Positions 54,475 through 63,313 of a stretch of DNA of 64,000 nt are shown in pieces (the stretch's first letter is position 1; each line of letters opens with the position of its first letter). Below the pieces are notes generated by a model. It worked only from the letters and a program-made list of their open reading frames with translations, searched no databases and was not told the DNA's origin. The DNA is from Acidovorax radicis (GTDB taxonomy: Bacteria > Pseudomonadota > Gammaproteobacteria > Burkholderiales > Burkholderiaceae_C). The translations under genes and the position numbers were made by a program. Location: positions 3,472,001-3,536,000 of the forward strand of contig NZ_CP075184.1 of assembly GCF_020510705.1 (NCBI RefSeq), given 5' to 3'.

Positions 54475-55269
54475 CTACACCGTCGGCACCGTCCCCCCGT
54501 CAATCACGTGCTCCGAGCCCGATATCGCCCCCGCCCGTGGTGACACCAAAAAGGTGATCAGATCAGCCACCTCCTGCGGCCTGGCGGGGCGGCCCAGCGG
54601 GATGCCGCCCAGCGACTGCATGATGATCTGCTTGCCCCCCTCGTAGTCCGTGCCCGCCTGCGCGGCCACGCGTTCGGCTAGGGCGATGGCGGCTTCGGTT
54701 TCGACCCAGCCGGGCGAGACGCTCAGCACGCGAACGCCTTTTGGCGTGACCTCTTTCGACAAGGCTTTGCTGTAGGTGGACAAGGCCGTCTTGGCTGCGG
54801 CATAGGCGGTGGTGGACTCGGGCAGCGGCAGCGGCAGCGGCAGCGCACGCTGGATAGAGCTGACGTGGACGATGACGCCAGAGCCCTGGGCCAGCATGGC
54901 GGGCAGCAGGGCGCGGTCCAGGCGCACGGCGGGCATCAGGTTCTGGTTCAGTTCGCTGAACCACTGCGCATCGTCCAGCGCCGCAAAGCCCCCGCCGGGC
55001 GCGCTGGAGCCGCCCACCACGTTGACCAGGATGTCCACGCCGCCCCAGTGCGCGAGCACCGCCTGCGCGACCTGTGCAGCGCCCTCGGCGGTGGAGACGT
55101 CGGCAGGCACGTACACCACGCCGTCTGTCGGCTGCGCAGGCCTTGAGCGCGCGGTAGCCATCACCTGCACGCCAGCATCCACCAAACCTTGCACGACGGC
55201 AGCGCCCACGCCTTTGGTGCCGCCCGTGACCAGTGCGCGCTGGCCGCGCAATTGAAGATCGAAGCTCAT
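54475..55269 (-). CDS. SDR family oxidoreductase
   Basis: 264 residues. [16 protein letters not shown] (cofactor loop), [13 protein letters not shown] replacing the usual NNAG, the [15 protein letters not shown] active-site Tyr-Lys, and a C-terminal [14 protein letters not shown] as in most FabG-like SDRs. NAD(P)-dependent; substrate unknown. It contains a run of Leu-Pro repeats ([11 protein letters not shown]) coded by GGCAGC hexamers (54824-54845). Its start overlaps the preceding NTF2-like gene by four bases. Confidence 0.88.
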   Translation of the reverse strand: MSFDLQLRGQRALVTGGTKGVGAAVVQGLVDAGVQVMATARSRPAQPTDGVVYVPADVSTAEGAAQVAQAVLAHWGGVDILVNVVGGSSAPGGGFAALDDAQWFSELNQNLMPAVRLDRALLPAMLAQGSGVIVHVSSIQRALPLPLPLPESTTAYAAAKTALSTYSKALSKEVTPKGVRVLSVSPGWVETEAAIALAERVAAQAGTDYEGGKQIIMQSLGGIPLGRPARPQEVADLITFLVSPRAGAISGSEHVIDGGTVPTV

Positions 55270-55598
55270 ACGGTGATCTGCAGCGACGCGATCAGGCCGC
55301 GTTCCAGGCGAAAGCGGTAGCGCAGGTCAACCGGGCTGCCGGGGAAGTTGCCTTCGACCCGGCTGGTGACGACCTGCTGGCCGTCGCTCTGCTCCAGCGC
55401 AAAGGGTTCGGTGGTGTACGTGTACTTGGTCGATGCCGCAGCCTTCCACGCCTTGATGGCGTCGATGCCCGAATAGGTGTGGCCCTCGTCCTGGACGACG
55501 GCGTGCGCCGTGAAGCAGTGCGCAAGCGCTTGGGCGTTCTTTTGTTGGTCGGCTGCAAAGTAGGCGGCAATGGGTTCGGGGAGGCTCAAAGTGGTCAT
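55266..55598 (-). CDS. Nuclear transport factor 2/SnoaL-like family protein
   Basis: 110 residues. [43 protein letters not shown] and a C-terminal beta-sheet region ([19 protein letters not shown]) form the cone-shaped NTF2-like fold seen in ketosteroid isomerase and SnoaL relatives. It overlaps the SDR start (ATGA-type) and so forms a two-gene operon divergent from a LysR regulator. Possibly isomerase- or cyclase-like; substrate unknown. Confidence 0.83.
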   Translation of the reverse strand: MTTLSLPEPIAAYFAADQQKNAQALAHCFTAHAVVQDEGHTYSGIDAIKAWKAAASTKYTYTTEPFALEQSDGQQVVTSRVEGNFPGSPVDLRYRFRLERGLIASLQITV

Positions 55599-55673
55599 GG
55601 TGACGATCTCCTTGGGTTAGTCGTTGGGTTACTGAAGTCGTCAGGATGCGCCTGCAGCATAAATTAGTGAATG

Positions 55674-55692
55674 GCCTAGAATTTGAATAGGC
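55674..55692. promoter_or_regulatory. Candidate LysR operator
   Basis: GCCTA-GAATTTGAA-TAGGC: 5-bp arms around a 9-base AT-rich centre, in the 114-bp divergent region between the NTF2-like/SDR operon and the LysR gene. It ends 20 bp before the LysR ATG. Confidence 0.5.
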
Positions 55693-55712
55693 TATGTAGA
55701 AAGCAATACAGA

Positions 55713-56681
55713 ATGCGCGGATCGGATTTTGCAGAACTGAAGGCCTTTGCCGCCGTGGTGGAGCGCGCAAGCTTTGCGCGCGCGGCGGAGCATCTGGGGC
55801 TGTCGCCTTCTGCGCTGAGCCAGACGATCCGCCAGCTTGAAGGCCGGCTGGGAGCGCGGCTGTTGAACCGCACCACGCGCAGCGTGGCGCCCACGGCCAC
55901 CGGGGCGCAGCTGTATGCGCGCATGGCGCCGTTGTTGCGGGACATGGCCGACGCCGTTGCCGAGGCCAGTGCAGCGGCGGGCCAAATGGGGGGCACGCTG
56001 CGCATCAACACGCTGGGCATGGCGGCCACACAGGTCATCGCACCACGGCTTGGTCGGTTTCACCAAGAGCACCCAGATGTGGCGCTGGACATCGTGGTGG
56101 ACGACGGGCTGAGCGACATCGTCGCGGGCCGCTTTGATGCGGGCATCCGCGTAGGCGGCCGGCTGGACAAGGACATGATCGCCGTACGGCTGACCCCGGA
56201 CGTGAAGATGATCGCTGTAGCGTCACCCGACTACCTGGCGCAGCGCGGCACGCCACAGGCACCTGCAGACCTGCACGGCCACGCGTGCATCAACTGGCGG
56301 CTTCAGGTAGACGGCCGGACGTATCGCTGGGAGTTCGAAAAAAAAGGAAAGCGGGTGGAGGTGGCGGTGGAAGGACCGCTGGTGACCAACCACTCGGACA
56401 CCGGCGTGGCTGCAGCGGTGCAGGGTTTGGGCATTGCCTATGCCTTTGATCGTCAACGCGTTGACGAGCACATCGACCAGGGGCGGCTGGTGCAGGTGCT
56501 CGCGGATTGGTCGGTGGCAAAGCCCGGCCTGTTCCTGTACTACTCGAACCGGCGCCATCCGTCACCGGCATTGAGGGCCTTCATTGACTGCATGGTGGAC
56601 CGAGACCTGACCGACCCCAAGACTGGCTCACCACCTCCTTCAAGGGCCAAGGCCACCGCCCGGGCGGCCACTCGTGGGTGA
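55713..56681 (+). CDS. LysR-family transcriptional regulator
   Basis: 322 residues from ATG 55713. The HTH region FAELKAFAAVVERASFARAAEHLGLSPSALSQTIRQLEGRLG (residues 5-46) and the effector domain (LDIVVDDGLSDIVAGRFDAGIRVGG) are typical of the PA0477/DsdC-like group. Divergent from the SDR/NTF2-like operon, which it probably controls. The last 35 residues are Pro/Arg/Ala-rich and seem unstructured. Confidence 0.9.
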   Translation: MRGSDFAELKAFAAVVERASFARAAEHLGLSPSALSQTIRQLEGRLGARLLNRTTRSVAPTATGAQLYARMAPLLRDMADAVAEASAAAGQMGGTLRINTLGMAATQVIAPRLGRFHQEHPDVALDIVVDDGLSDIVAGRFDAGIRVGGRLDKDMIAVRLTPDVKMIAVASPDYLAQRGTPQAPADLHGHACINWRLQVDGRTYRWEFEKKGKRVEVAVEGPLVTNHSDTGVAAAVQGLGIAYAFDRQRVDEHIDQGRLVQVLADWSVAKPGLFLYYSNRRHPSPALRAFIDCMVDRDLTDPKTGSPPPSRAKATARAATRG

Positions 56682-56935
56682 TGCCGATACAGGTGCAGAT
56701 ACAGGTGGCCGATGTCTACCGCTCACGCGGACCAGGCTGCGCTCACCGCCAGCCCATCCGCCCCATCAACCCATCCACCTCTCCCACCCAATGCGCCCCA
56801 AACACCTCGGCAATCAGTGCCAACTGCTTGCCCCTGGGCCAGACCAGGTGCCATGGGGACTGGATGGGAAAGCCCTGTGGTGAGGCTGACCAGGCAACGC
56901 AGTGCGGGCCGCTGGGTGGAGCACGGGTTCTAAAA

Positions 56936-58120
56936 CTAAAACAGGCTGCCCTGCCCTCGCAGCAGCCCGGGCCTGAACTGCCCCAGGTCCAACCCTTCGC
57001 GCTCGCGGTTGAGCCCCAGGCGGCGGCAGGTGTTGGCAAAACGCTGGCGCAGCAGGTCGGCCCACAGCCCACTGCCTTTCATGCGGGTGACAAAGTCGCT
57101 GTCATAGGTCTTGCCGGCGGCGCGCTGGGCATCGGTGAGGTGGTGCAGGTCTTGCACCCGGGCCATGACGCGCTCGGCCCGCTGCGGGTAGTGCACCGTA
57201 AGCCATTCGCGAAACAACGCATCCAGCTCCCACGGCAGGCGTAGCACGGTGTAGAACGCGGTGCGCGCACCGGCGTCGCGCGCAGCCTCCAGCACGTGTT
57301 CCATGTCTTCGGTGATGAACGGGATCTGGGGCGCCACGCTCACGCCCACAGGCACACCGGCGTCGGCCAATGCGCGGATGGTGCGCAGCCGCCGGTGGGG
57401 CGCTGCAGCGCGAGGTTCCATGCGGCGGGCCAGCGTGGCATCAAGCGTAGTGATAGTGACGTACACGGCCGCCAGGCGCTGCGCAGCCAGCGGGGCAAGC
57501 AGGTCGAGGTCGCGCTCCACGCCACTGGATTTGGTGATGAGCGAAAACGGGTGGCGCGCCTCGCGCATCACCTCGATCACGCTGCGCGTGAGCTTCAGGT
57601 CGCGCTCCACGGGCTGGTAGCAGTCGGTGGCGGAGCCGATGTTGAGCAAGCGTGGCACGTAACGCGGCTGCACGAGCTCTTGGCGCAACACCTGCGCAAT
57701 GTTGTGCTTGGCCACGATCTGCGTCTCAAAGTCGAGCCCGGGCGAGAAGTTGAGGTAGCTGTGCGTGGGCCGGGCGTAGCAGTAAATGCAGCCGTGCTCA
57801 CAACCCCTGTAGGGGTTGACCGAACGTTCAAAAAAGATGTCGGGCGAATCATTGGCGCAGATCGCACTGCGCGCGGTTTCCAGGTGCACGCGGGTGGCAG
57901 GTGCGGCTGGCGCATCGCCGTCCTGCGCAGCCCCGGGTTCATGACCCCAGCCGTCGTCCACCACCTCGCGCGCCACCCGCTCGAACCGATGGGCCATGGC
58001 CGAGGCAGCGCCACGGCCCCGAATGGCCTGAAGGGGGATACGCACTTCCTCGGCTGCCGCAGAGGCATCGCTGACGCGGAGGGGGTACGGCTCGGTTGAA
58101 ACGGGAGTGGCTGGTTTCAT
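56936..58120 (-). CDS. PA0069-family radical SAM protein
   Basis: 394 residues. NPYRGCEHGCIYCYARPTHS holds the C-x3-C-x2-C cluster motif (about residues 99-106) of radical SAM enzymes. Downstream, RDLKLTRSVIEVMREARHPF, TLDATLARRMEPRAAAPHRRL and PFITEDMEHVLEAA match the PA0069/Rv2578c group, related to SplB-type photoproduct lyases but of unknown reaction. The ATG at 58120 abuts a LexA box. A leaderless transcript or a later start (GTG 58045 or ATG 57997, just after GRG) are alternatives. Confidence 0.87.
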   Translation of the reverse strand: MKPATPVSTEPYPLRVSDASAAAEEVRIPLQAIRGRGAASAMAHRFERVAREVVDDGWGHEPGAAQDGDAPAAPATRVHLETARSAICANDSPDIFFERSVNPYRGCEHGCIYCYARPTHSYLNFSPGLDFETQIVAKHNIAQVLRQELVQPRYVPRLLNIGSATDCYQPVERDLKLTRSVIEVMREARHPFSLITKSSGVERDLDLLAPLAAQRLAAVYVTITTLDATLARRMEPRAAAPHRRLRTIRALADAGVPVGVSVAPQIPFITEDMEHVLEAARDAGARTAFYTVLRLPWELDALFREWLTVHYPQRAERVMARVQDLHHLTDAQRAAGKTYDSDFVTRMKGSGLWADLLRQRFANTCRRLGLNREREGLDLGQFRPGLLRGQGSLF

Positions 58121-58140
58121 AACTGTATGAATGTACAGTT
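58121..58140. promoter_or_regulatory. LexA box upstream of the PA0069-type radical SAM gene
   Basis: AACTGTATGAATGTACAGTT: near-perfect palindrome with CTGT-N8-ACAG. It directly precedes the radical SAM start codon and is about 155 bp from rnk on the other strand. It is the same operator form as the intI box at 52240. Confidence 0.88.
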
Positions 58141-58296
58141 ATTCAATTCCTTTTGCACCCTTTTGCACACATGCAGACCAGCCCACAACCCCTTGCATGG
58201 CATTGACATCACGCACCCCATTGACCGCGCGTGGCAGTGCGAGATTCACAATCGACTACAGTCCCGCCCTTTGCAACCATCCACCGAGGTACCGCC

Positions 58297-58710
58297 ATGG
58301 CGCGCAAACCCCAGATCATTCTCTCGTCTCTGGACGTCGACCGCATTGAAGCCCTGCTGGCGGCCATTCCGGCCAGCGTGTTTCCCGGCAAGGCGGAGCT
58401 GCAGGCAGAGCTTGACCGCGCCGATATGGTGGCACCCGAAGAAATTCCGCCCCACGTCGTCACGATGAACTCCACCGTGCAGTTCTCCATTCTGGAAACC
58501 GGCAAGGAGTTTTGCCTCACGCTGGTCTACCCCCGTGACATCGACGGCAGTGCCGATAAATTGTCGATTTTTGCGCCGGTGGGCAGCGCGCTCCTGGGTC
58601 TTTCTGTGGGTGACGAACTCGCCTGGCCGGGGCCGGGCGGCAAATCCATGACGGTGCGGGTGAAAGAAATTCTGTACCAGCCCGAAAGCGCTGGCGAACT
58701 GCACCGCTAA
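58297..58710 (+). CDS. rnk: Regulator of nucleoside diphosphate kinase
   Basis: 137 residues, the usual Rnk length. An N-terminal coiled helix pair (SSLDVDRIEALLAAIPASVF, KAELQAELDRADMV) precedes a GreA/GreB-like FKBP-fold C-terminal domain (VQFSILETGKEFCLTLVYP, SIFAPVGSALLGLSVGDEL). Rnk binds RNA polymerase and influences nucleotide pools. ATG 58297 gives the expected N-terminus MARKPQIILSS. Confidence 0.9.
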   Translation: MARKPQIILSSLDVDRIEALLAAIPASVFPGKAELQAELDRADMVAPEEIPPHVVTMNSTVQFSILETGKEFCLTLVYPRDIDGSADKLSIFAPVGSALLGLSVGDELAWPGPGGKSMTVRVKEILYQPESAGELHR

Positions 58711-58833
58711 AACCGGCCCCCGGCGAAGCGCCCACCCTGGCGCGTTTTGCCGTGGCGGCGGCAGCGCAGACCATGGCGTTTGCCGTGAATGGCACCGCGG
58801 CCCCACGGCCGCTCGCAGCTATCGCTGGCGACT

Positions 58834-59955
58834 TCAGGCGGCCCAGTGGCTCGTCATCACCACCAGCATGCCCGCCCCCACCAGACCCAGCTGCCAGCGC
58901 AGGGCTGTGGTCCACGACGGAACATGCCGCTCCACCCGCAGATAAAGCACGCGACCGGCGGCCAGTGACAAGCCAAATGCCAGCACCATGCCCAAAGCGT
59001 TCAACACGGGCGAATCTGGCCACACCTGGCTCACTACGGCGTTGACGAGCAGGCACACCGAAAAGTGCACCAAAAACACCGAGTAAGACATCTGCCCCAG
59101 CCGCACCAGCGGCTCTACGCCACGCCATGACTGCACACGGGTCGAGCGCAAAGCCGCCACCAGGCACAGCGCCGTGAACACCGCCAAGGCAATGCGCCCC
59201 CGAAAATCGAGCGCCAAGGCCACACCGCCCAACAACACAATGGCAACCACCCAACCCCGCGGGTCGGGGGCACGCACGGCCCAATAGGCCAGCATGCCAA
59301 GGCCATAGGCCCCCAAAAAGTACAGCGCCCACATGTCGAGCTCGCCCATGCGGTTGAAGACCCACAACGAGGCGGCCGCCCCCACCACCATGCTTGCGCG
59401 GGTCAACCCGGCCGCATGGCGCCGCGCCCATGTGCCAGGCAACGCACGGATCCCCGCTAATACCAGCACCACCAGTGCAAAAAGCTGGAAATCGATGGCC
59501 ACATACCAGACACCCGCGGACAACGCGTCTTTGCCCACGATGTCTTGCAGCAAAAGCGCATTGGCGACCAACTGGGACAAGCTGGGCTGGTCGGGGACCG
59601 ACGGGTGGTCCATCACCGGGCGGACCAGTGCCGACACCAGCACCGACAGCATCAACGCCACGGCATAGGGCACGACAAGCCGCACAAAGCGCTTGGCGAT
59701 GGCACTGCCCGCATGGTCAAAACGCGCCAGCCCCTGCGGCGCAAGGCTGGCAGCAGCCAGATACCCACCGAGCACCAAAAACACCTGCACGGCCATGCGC
59801 CCGTAGGTAGACAGCCAAGCCATCAGCGTGGGGGCGAGCGGCTGGGCGATGTCCGACATCGGTCCATAAAAAACCAGGTGGTGCCAGACGATGGTCGCGC
59901 ACGCCATGCCCTTGATCATGTCGATCAAGGGTGTGCGGGAAGAGGAGGAGGACAT
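58834..59955 (-). CDS. Acyltransferase 3 family membrane protein
   Basis: 373 residues with ten or more membrane segments. The N-terminal PLIDMIKGMACATIVWHHLVFYG contains the His pair region (here W-H-H) and is followed by MAVQVFLVLGGYLAA and the RFVRLVVPYAVALML block typical of acyltransferase 3 (OafA/NolL-like). These transfer acyl groups to sugars of lipopolysaccharide, peptidoglycan or exported glycans. No glycan cluster lies nearby. Confidence 0.87.
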   Translation of the reverse strand: MSSSSSRTPLIDMIKGMACATIVWHHLVFYGPMSDIAQPLAPTLMAWLSTYGRMAVQVFLVLGGYLAAASLAPQGLARFDHAGSAIAKRFVRLVVPYAVALMLSVLVSALVRPVMDHPSVPDQPSLSQLVANALLLQDIVGKDALSAGVWYVAIDFQLFALVVLVLAGIRALPGTWARRHAAGLTRASMVVGAAASLWVFNRMGELDMWALYFLGAYGLGMLAYWAVRAPDPRGWVVAIVLLGGVALALDFRGRIALAVFTALCLVAALRSTRVQSWRGVEPLVRLGQMSYSVFLVHFSVCLLVNAVVSQVWPDSPVLNALGMVLAFGLSLAAGRVLYLRVERHVPSWTTALRWQLGLVGAGMLVVMTSHWAA

Positions 59956-60104
59956 GGGTCGCCAGAGAAAAACAACCGGGTGCCAATGCCCCCGGGGAAA
60001 CCCGGTATTGTGCTCTGCCTAGCGATTTTTTGCAGGGCGTTCAGCTCGCACGCACGTCGCACCCGACGTCGCACCTGTTCATGGATCTCATGATTTCTCA
60101 ATTT

Positions 60105-60118
60105 TCAGTATTTACTGA
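60105..60118. promoter_or_regulatory. TCAGTA-TT-TACTGA inverted repeat, candidate regulator operator
   Basis: Perfect 6-bp arms around two bases, followed by AT-rich sequence (GAATATTCGATAATTTC), 33 bp before the MarR/GbsR-type ATG. MarR-family regulators commonly bind such short palindromes over their own promoters. Confidence 0.6.
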
Positions 60119-60150
60119 ATATTCGATAATTTCATGCACAATACAGACCC

Positions 60151-60774
60151 ATGACCCAAGTCAAAACCATCCTGCCGGCGTTGAATCGTCAATTTGTGGC
60201 CCATTTCGGCGAAATGGGCAGCCGCTGGGGCGTCAACCGCACCGTCGGGCAAATCTATGCGCTGATCTTCCTCTCGCCGCGCCCCGTCCATGCCGACGAG
60301 ATCGCCGAGACGCTGGAGTTCTCGCGCTCCAATGTGAGCATGGGGCTCAAGGAGCTGCAGTCGTGGCGGCTGGTCAAGCTCAGCCATCAGCCCGGCGACC
60401 GCCGCGAATACTTCGAAGCGCCCAAGGACGTGTGGGAGATCTTTCGCGTGCTGGCCGAAGAGCGCCGCCGCCGCGAGATCGAACCCACCTTGTCGATGTT
60501 GCGCATGGCGCTGCTCGAAGACGCCACTTCGCCCGACGAGCGCTACGCCCAGGAGCGCATGCGCGAGATGCACGACCTGATCGACCGGCTGATGACCTGG
60601 TTTGACGATGTGCAGCGCCTGGCGCCTGAAACCGCCATGCAACTGATGGGCATGGGCGCCGCCGTGACACGGGTGCTCGAATTCAAGGACCGGCTCACCG
60701 GCAAGGGACCTTCCGCCAGTTTGGCGAGCGCGGCCAATGCGGCCAGTGTCGGCAACCAAAGTAGGGAGGGCTGA
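60151..60774 (+). CDS. GbsR/MarR-family transcriptional regulator
   Basis: 207 residues. FGEMGSRWGVNRTVGQIYALIFLS, ADEIAETLEFSRSNVSMGLKELQSWRLVKLSHQPGDRREYF form a winged helix of the GbsR/MarR type; a helical dimerisation region follows. The stop codon overlaps the ribosome-binding region of cydA, which starts 5 bases later. It therefore probably regulates the cyd operon in cis. The signal sensed is unknown. Confidence 0.87.
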   Translation: MTQVKTILPALNRQFVAHFGEMGSRWGVNRTVGQIYALIFLSPRPVHADEIAETLEFSRSNVSMGLKELQSWRLVKLSHQPGDRREYFEAPKDVWEIFRVLAEERRRREIEPTLSMLRMALLEDATSPDERYAQERMREMHDLIDRLMTWFDDVQRLAPETAMQLMGMGAAVTRVLEFKDRLTGKGPSASLASAANAASVGNQSREG

Positions 60775-60778
60775 GGCC

Positions 60779-62137
60779 ATGGACACCTTCACGCTCTCGC
60801 GCATCCAGTTCGGCGCCAACATCAGTTTTCACATCCTGTTTCCCACCATCACGATCGCGTTGTGCTGGTTTCTGGTGTTCTTTCGGCTGCGCCACGCCGC
60901 CACGCGGGGCACAGCGGCCGCTGCAGGCTGGGAGCAGGCCTATTACTTCTGGACCAAGGTGTTTGCGCTGACCTTTGCCATGGGCGTGGTGTCGGGCATC
61001 ACCATGAGTTTTCAGTTTGGCACCAACTGGCCCGGGTTCATGGAACATGTGGGCAACATTGCCGGGCCACTGCTGGGGTATGAGGTCCTGACGGCGTTTT
61101 TCCTGGAGGCGACATTCCTGGGCATCATGCTGTTTGGCCGCAGCCGTGTTTCCAACCGCATGCACATGGTGGCCACGCTGATGGTGGCGCTGGGCACCAC
61201 GCTGTCGGCGTTCTGGATACTGAGCCTGAATTCGTGGATGCAGACCCCGGCGGGCTATGAAATCATCGATGGCAAGTTCCATGCGGTGGACTGGCTGGCG
61301 ATTGTGTTCAACCCGTCGTTTCCCTACCGCCTTGGGCACATGCTGCTGGCGTCGGCCCTCACGGCGGGTTTTTTGATCGCGGGGGTGAGTGCTTGGCAGC
61401 TCATCAAGGGCACGGCCGCCCAGGGCACGCGCCAGGCGCTGCGCACCGCCGTGGTGGCGGTGGCGGTGGCCATACCGCTGCAGATCTTCATGGGCGACCT
61501 GCATGGCCTCAATACGCTGCAGCACCAGCCCGCCAAAATCGCCGCCATCGAAGGCATCTGGCACACCGAAAAAGGCGCGCCGCTCACGCTGTTTGGCCTG
61601 CCCAACGAAAAAGAGGGCCGCACCGATTACGCGATTCAGATCCCCAAAGCGGCGAGCCTGGTGCTGGCGCACGACTGGGATGCCGAGCTCAAGGGCCTGA
61701 ACGAGTTTGCAGGCGCTCACCCGCCCGTGGCGCCCGTGTTCTGGGGCTTTCGGGTGATGGTGGGCGTGGGCCTGTTGATGCTGGCGGTGGCATGGACAGG
61801 TGCCGTGCTGCTGTACCGGCGCCGCGCGCAACCGTTGGCCCCGTTGCCCAGACCCATGCTTTACCTGCTGGTGGGCATGACGTTCTCAGGCTGGGTCGCC
61901 ACGCTGGCGGGCTGGTATGTGACCGAAATCGGTCGCCAGCCCTTTTTGGTGTACGGCCTGTTCCGCACTGCAGACGCCGTGGCGCAGCATCCCCCCGCCA
62001 TGGTGGCAGGGACCCTGGCCGCATACCTGACGGTGTATGTCTTGCTGTTGCTGGCCTATGTCGGTGTCATCAAATACATGTCCGAGCACTCGACCATGCC
62101 CGCCGCCGTGACGCCCCCCACACCCCAGGCTGTTTGA
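60779..62137 (+). CDS. cydA: Cytochrome bd-type ubiquinol oxidase subunit I
   Basis: 452 residues. SRIQFGANISFHILFPTITIAL (heme b ligand His), FWTKVFALTFAMGVVSGI, FQFGTNWPGF, LNSWMQTPAGYE and the GRTDYAIQIPKAASL stretch are typical of the short-Q-loop (CIO-type) bd oxidases. These oxidise ubiquinol and reduce O2 with high affinity, and are often cyanide-tolerant. GGGAGG lies at the end of the upstream regulator gene. It is followed 10 bases later by cydB. Confidence 0.93.
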   Translation: MDTFTLSRIQFGANISFHILFPTITIALCWFLVFFRLRHAATRGTAAAAGWEQAYYFWTKVFALTFAMGVVSGITMSFQFGTNWPGFMEHVGNIAGPLLGYEVLTAFFLEATFLGIMLFGRSRVSNRMHMVATLMVALGTTLSAFWILSLNSWMQTPAGYEIIDGKFHAVDWLAIVFNPSFPYRLGHMLLASALTAGFLIAGVSAWQLIKGTAAQGTRQALRTAVVAVAVAIPLQIFMGDLHGLNTLQHQPAKIAAIEGIWHTEKGAPLTLFGLPNEKEGRTDYAIQIPKAASLVLAHDWDAELKGLNEFAGAHPPVAPVFWGFRVMVGVGLLMLAVAWTGAVLLYRRRAQPLAPLPRPMLYLLVGMTFSGWVATLAGWYVTEIGRQPFLVYGLFRTADAVAQHPPAMVAGTLAAYLTVYVLLLLAYVGVIKYMSEHSTMPAAVTPPTPQAV

Positions 62138-62147
62138 AAAGAGTCAC

Positions 62148-63161
62148 ATGATGGAAACATTGACCTGGGCCACCGCCCTTCCCCTCGTGTTCATGGCTGT
62201 GATGGGCCTGGCGTTATTGGCGTATGTCGTGCTGGATGGCTACGACCTGGGCGTGGGCATGTTGCTGCCCTTGGCGACCCCTGCCGAAAAAGACGTGATG
62301 GTCTCCAGCATCGGGCCGTTTTGGGACGCCAACGAAACCTGGCTGGTGCTGGGCGTGGGTGTGTTGCTGATCTGTTTTCCGGAGGCACACGGGGTGGTGT
62401 TGTCGGCGCTGTACCTGCCCGTGGCGGTCATGCTGATCGGCCTGATCGTGCGTGGTGTGGCGTTTGACTTTCGCGTCAAGGCGCGCGATGCACACAAGGC
62501 CGCCTGGAACCACCTCTTCGCCGCCGGCTCGCTGGTCACCACACTGGCCCAGGGCTGGATGCTGGGCGCCTATGTCACCGGCTTTCATACCGACCTGTGG
62601 AGCCGCCTGTTTGCCGCAGGCATCGCACTGACCTTGCCCGCTGCCTACGCCATGCTGGGCGTGGGCTGGCTGCTGATGAAAACCGAAGGCGATCTGCAGC
62701 GCAAGGCCCTGCGCTGGGGCCAGGGCGTGTTGTGGCCCATGGGTTTTGCCCTCATGGGCATCTCGCTGGCCACGCCGGTGGTAAGCCAGACGGTGTTCAA
62801 CAAATGGTTTGTGCTGCCCCAATTTTTTGCATTGCTGCCCATTCCCCTGGCGTGCATCGTGGCGTTTTTTGCCATCCGCCATGTGCTGGCCGCGCCGCGT
62901 GTGGTGGCAGCCGGTTATGGATGGGTTGTGTTTGTGGCGACGGTGGCCATTTTTATGCTGGCCTTCTGCGGGCTGGCCTACAGCATCTACCCCTACATCG
63001 TGATTGATCGCCTGACGGTGTGGGAGGCCGCCAGCGCCACCGAGTCGCTGATCGTGATCGGCATCGGCGTGGCCATCACGCTGCCGGTGATCGTGATCTA
63101 CACCGTGTTCATGTACCGCGTGTTCTGGGGCAAGGCGCGGGAGCTGGTGTACGGGTTGTGA
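62148..63161 (+). CDS. cydB: Cytochrome bd-type ubiquinol oxidase subunit II
   Basis: 337 residues with nine predicted membrane segments. YVVLDGYDLGVGMLLP near residue 27, FWDANETWLVLGVGVLLICFPEA and FRVKARDAHKAAWNHLF are conserved CydB blocks. It pairs with CydA in the inner membrane. No CydX-like small gene follows; a palindromic repeat copy lies directly after the stop. Confidence 0.93.
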   Translation: MMETLTWATALPLVFMAVMGLALLAYVVLDGYDLGVGMLLPLATPAEKDVMVSSIGPFWDANETWLVLGVGVLLICFPEAHGVVLSALYLPVAVMLIGLIVRGVAFDFRVKARDAHKAAWNHLFAAGSLVTTLAQGWMLGAYVTGFHTDLWSRLFAAGIALTLPAAYAMLGVGWLLMKTEGDLQRKALRWGQGVLWPMGFALMGISLATPVVSQTVFNKWFVLPQFFALLPIPLACIVAFFAIRHVLAAPRVVAAGYGWVVFVATVAIFMLAFCGLAYSIYPYIVIDRLTVWEAASATESLIVIGIGVAITLPVIVIYTVFMYRVFWGKARELVYGL

Positions 63162-63167
63162 AGATTC

Positions 63168-63222
63168 ACATCAAATTGGCCGCCAGCGCTTGGATTTATT
63201 GCGCAAGCAGCTATTAGATTGA
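63168..63222 (-). repeat. Palindromic repeat family, copy J (reverse orientation)
   Basis: Read on the minus strand: CTAATAGCTGCTTGCGC, AATAAATCC, AAGCGCTGGCGGCCAATTTG. It has the same head (TAGCTGC), core and GGCCAATTTG tail as copies B, H and I. It lies between the convergent cydB and nitronate monooxygenase genes. The arms are imperfect (GCTTGCGC against GCGCTGGC). Confidence 0.82.
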
Positions 63223-63313
63223 TAGTAAATCTACACCGCCTGAAACGCGTCACGCCTGTCCCCGCAGCCGCGCATGCAGATGCAGATGCGCTGGCGCCTT
63301 GCAAACCATCACT

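Noticed and set aside
56678..57244. 188-codon open frame overlapping the radical SAM gene end
   Set aside because: Most of it is antisense to conserved radical SAM sequence; the first part has no recognisable features.
59911..59930. FNR-like palindrome CTTGATCATGTCGATCAAG near cydAB
   Set aside because: The half-sites are 7 bases apart rather than 4, and the sequence encodes the N-terminus (LIDMIKG) of the acyltransferase on the other strand.
63158..63217. Small GTG-started peptide after cydB as a CydX subunit
   Set aside because: The 19-residue frame is made of palindromic repeat copy J and lacks the CydX pattern of one membrane helix with a conserved start.
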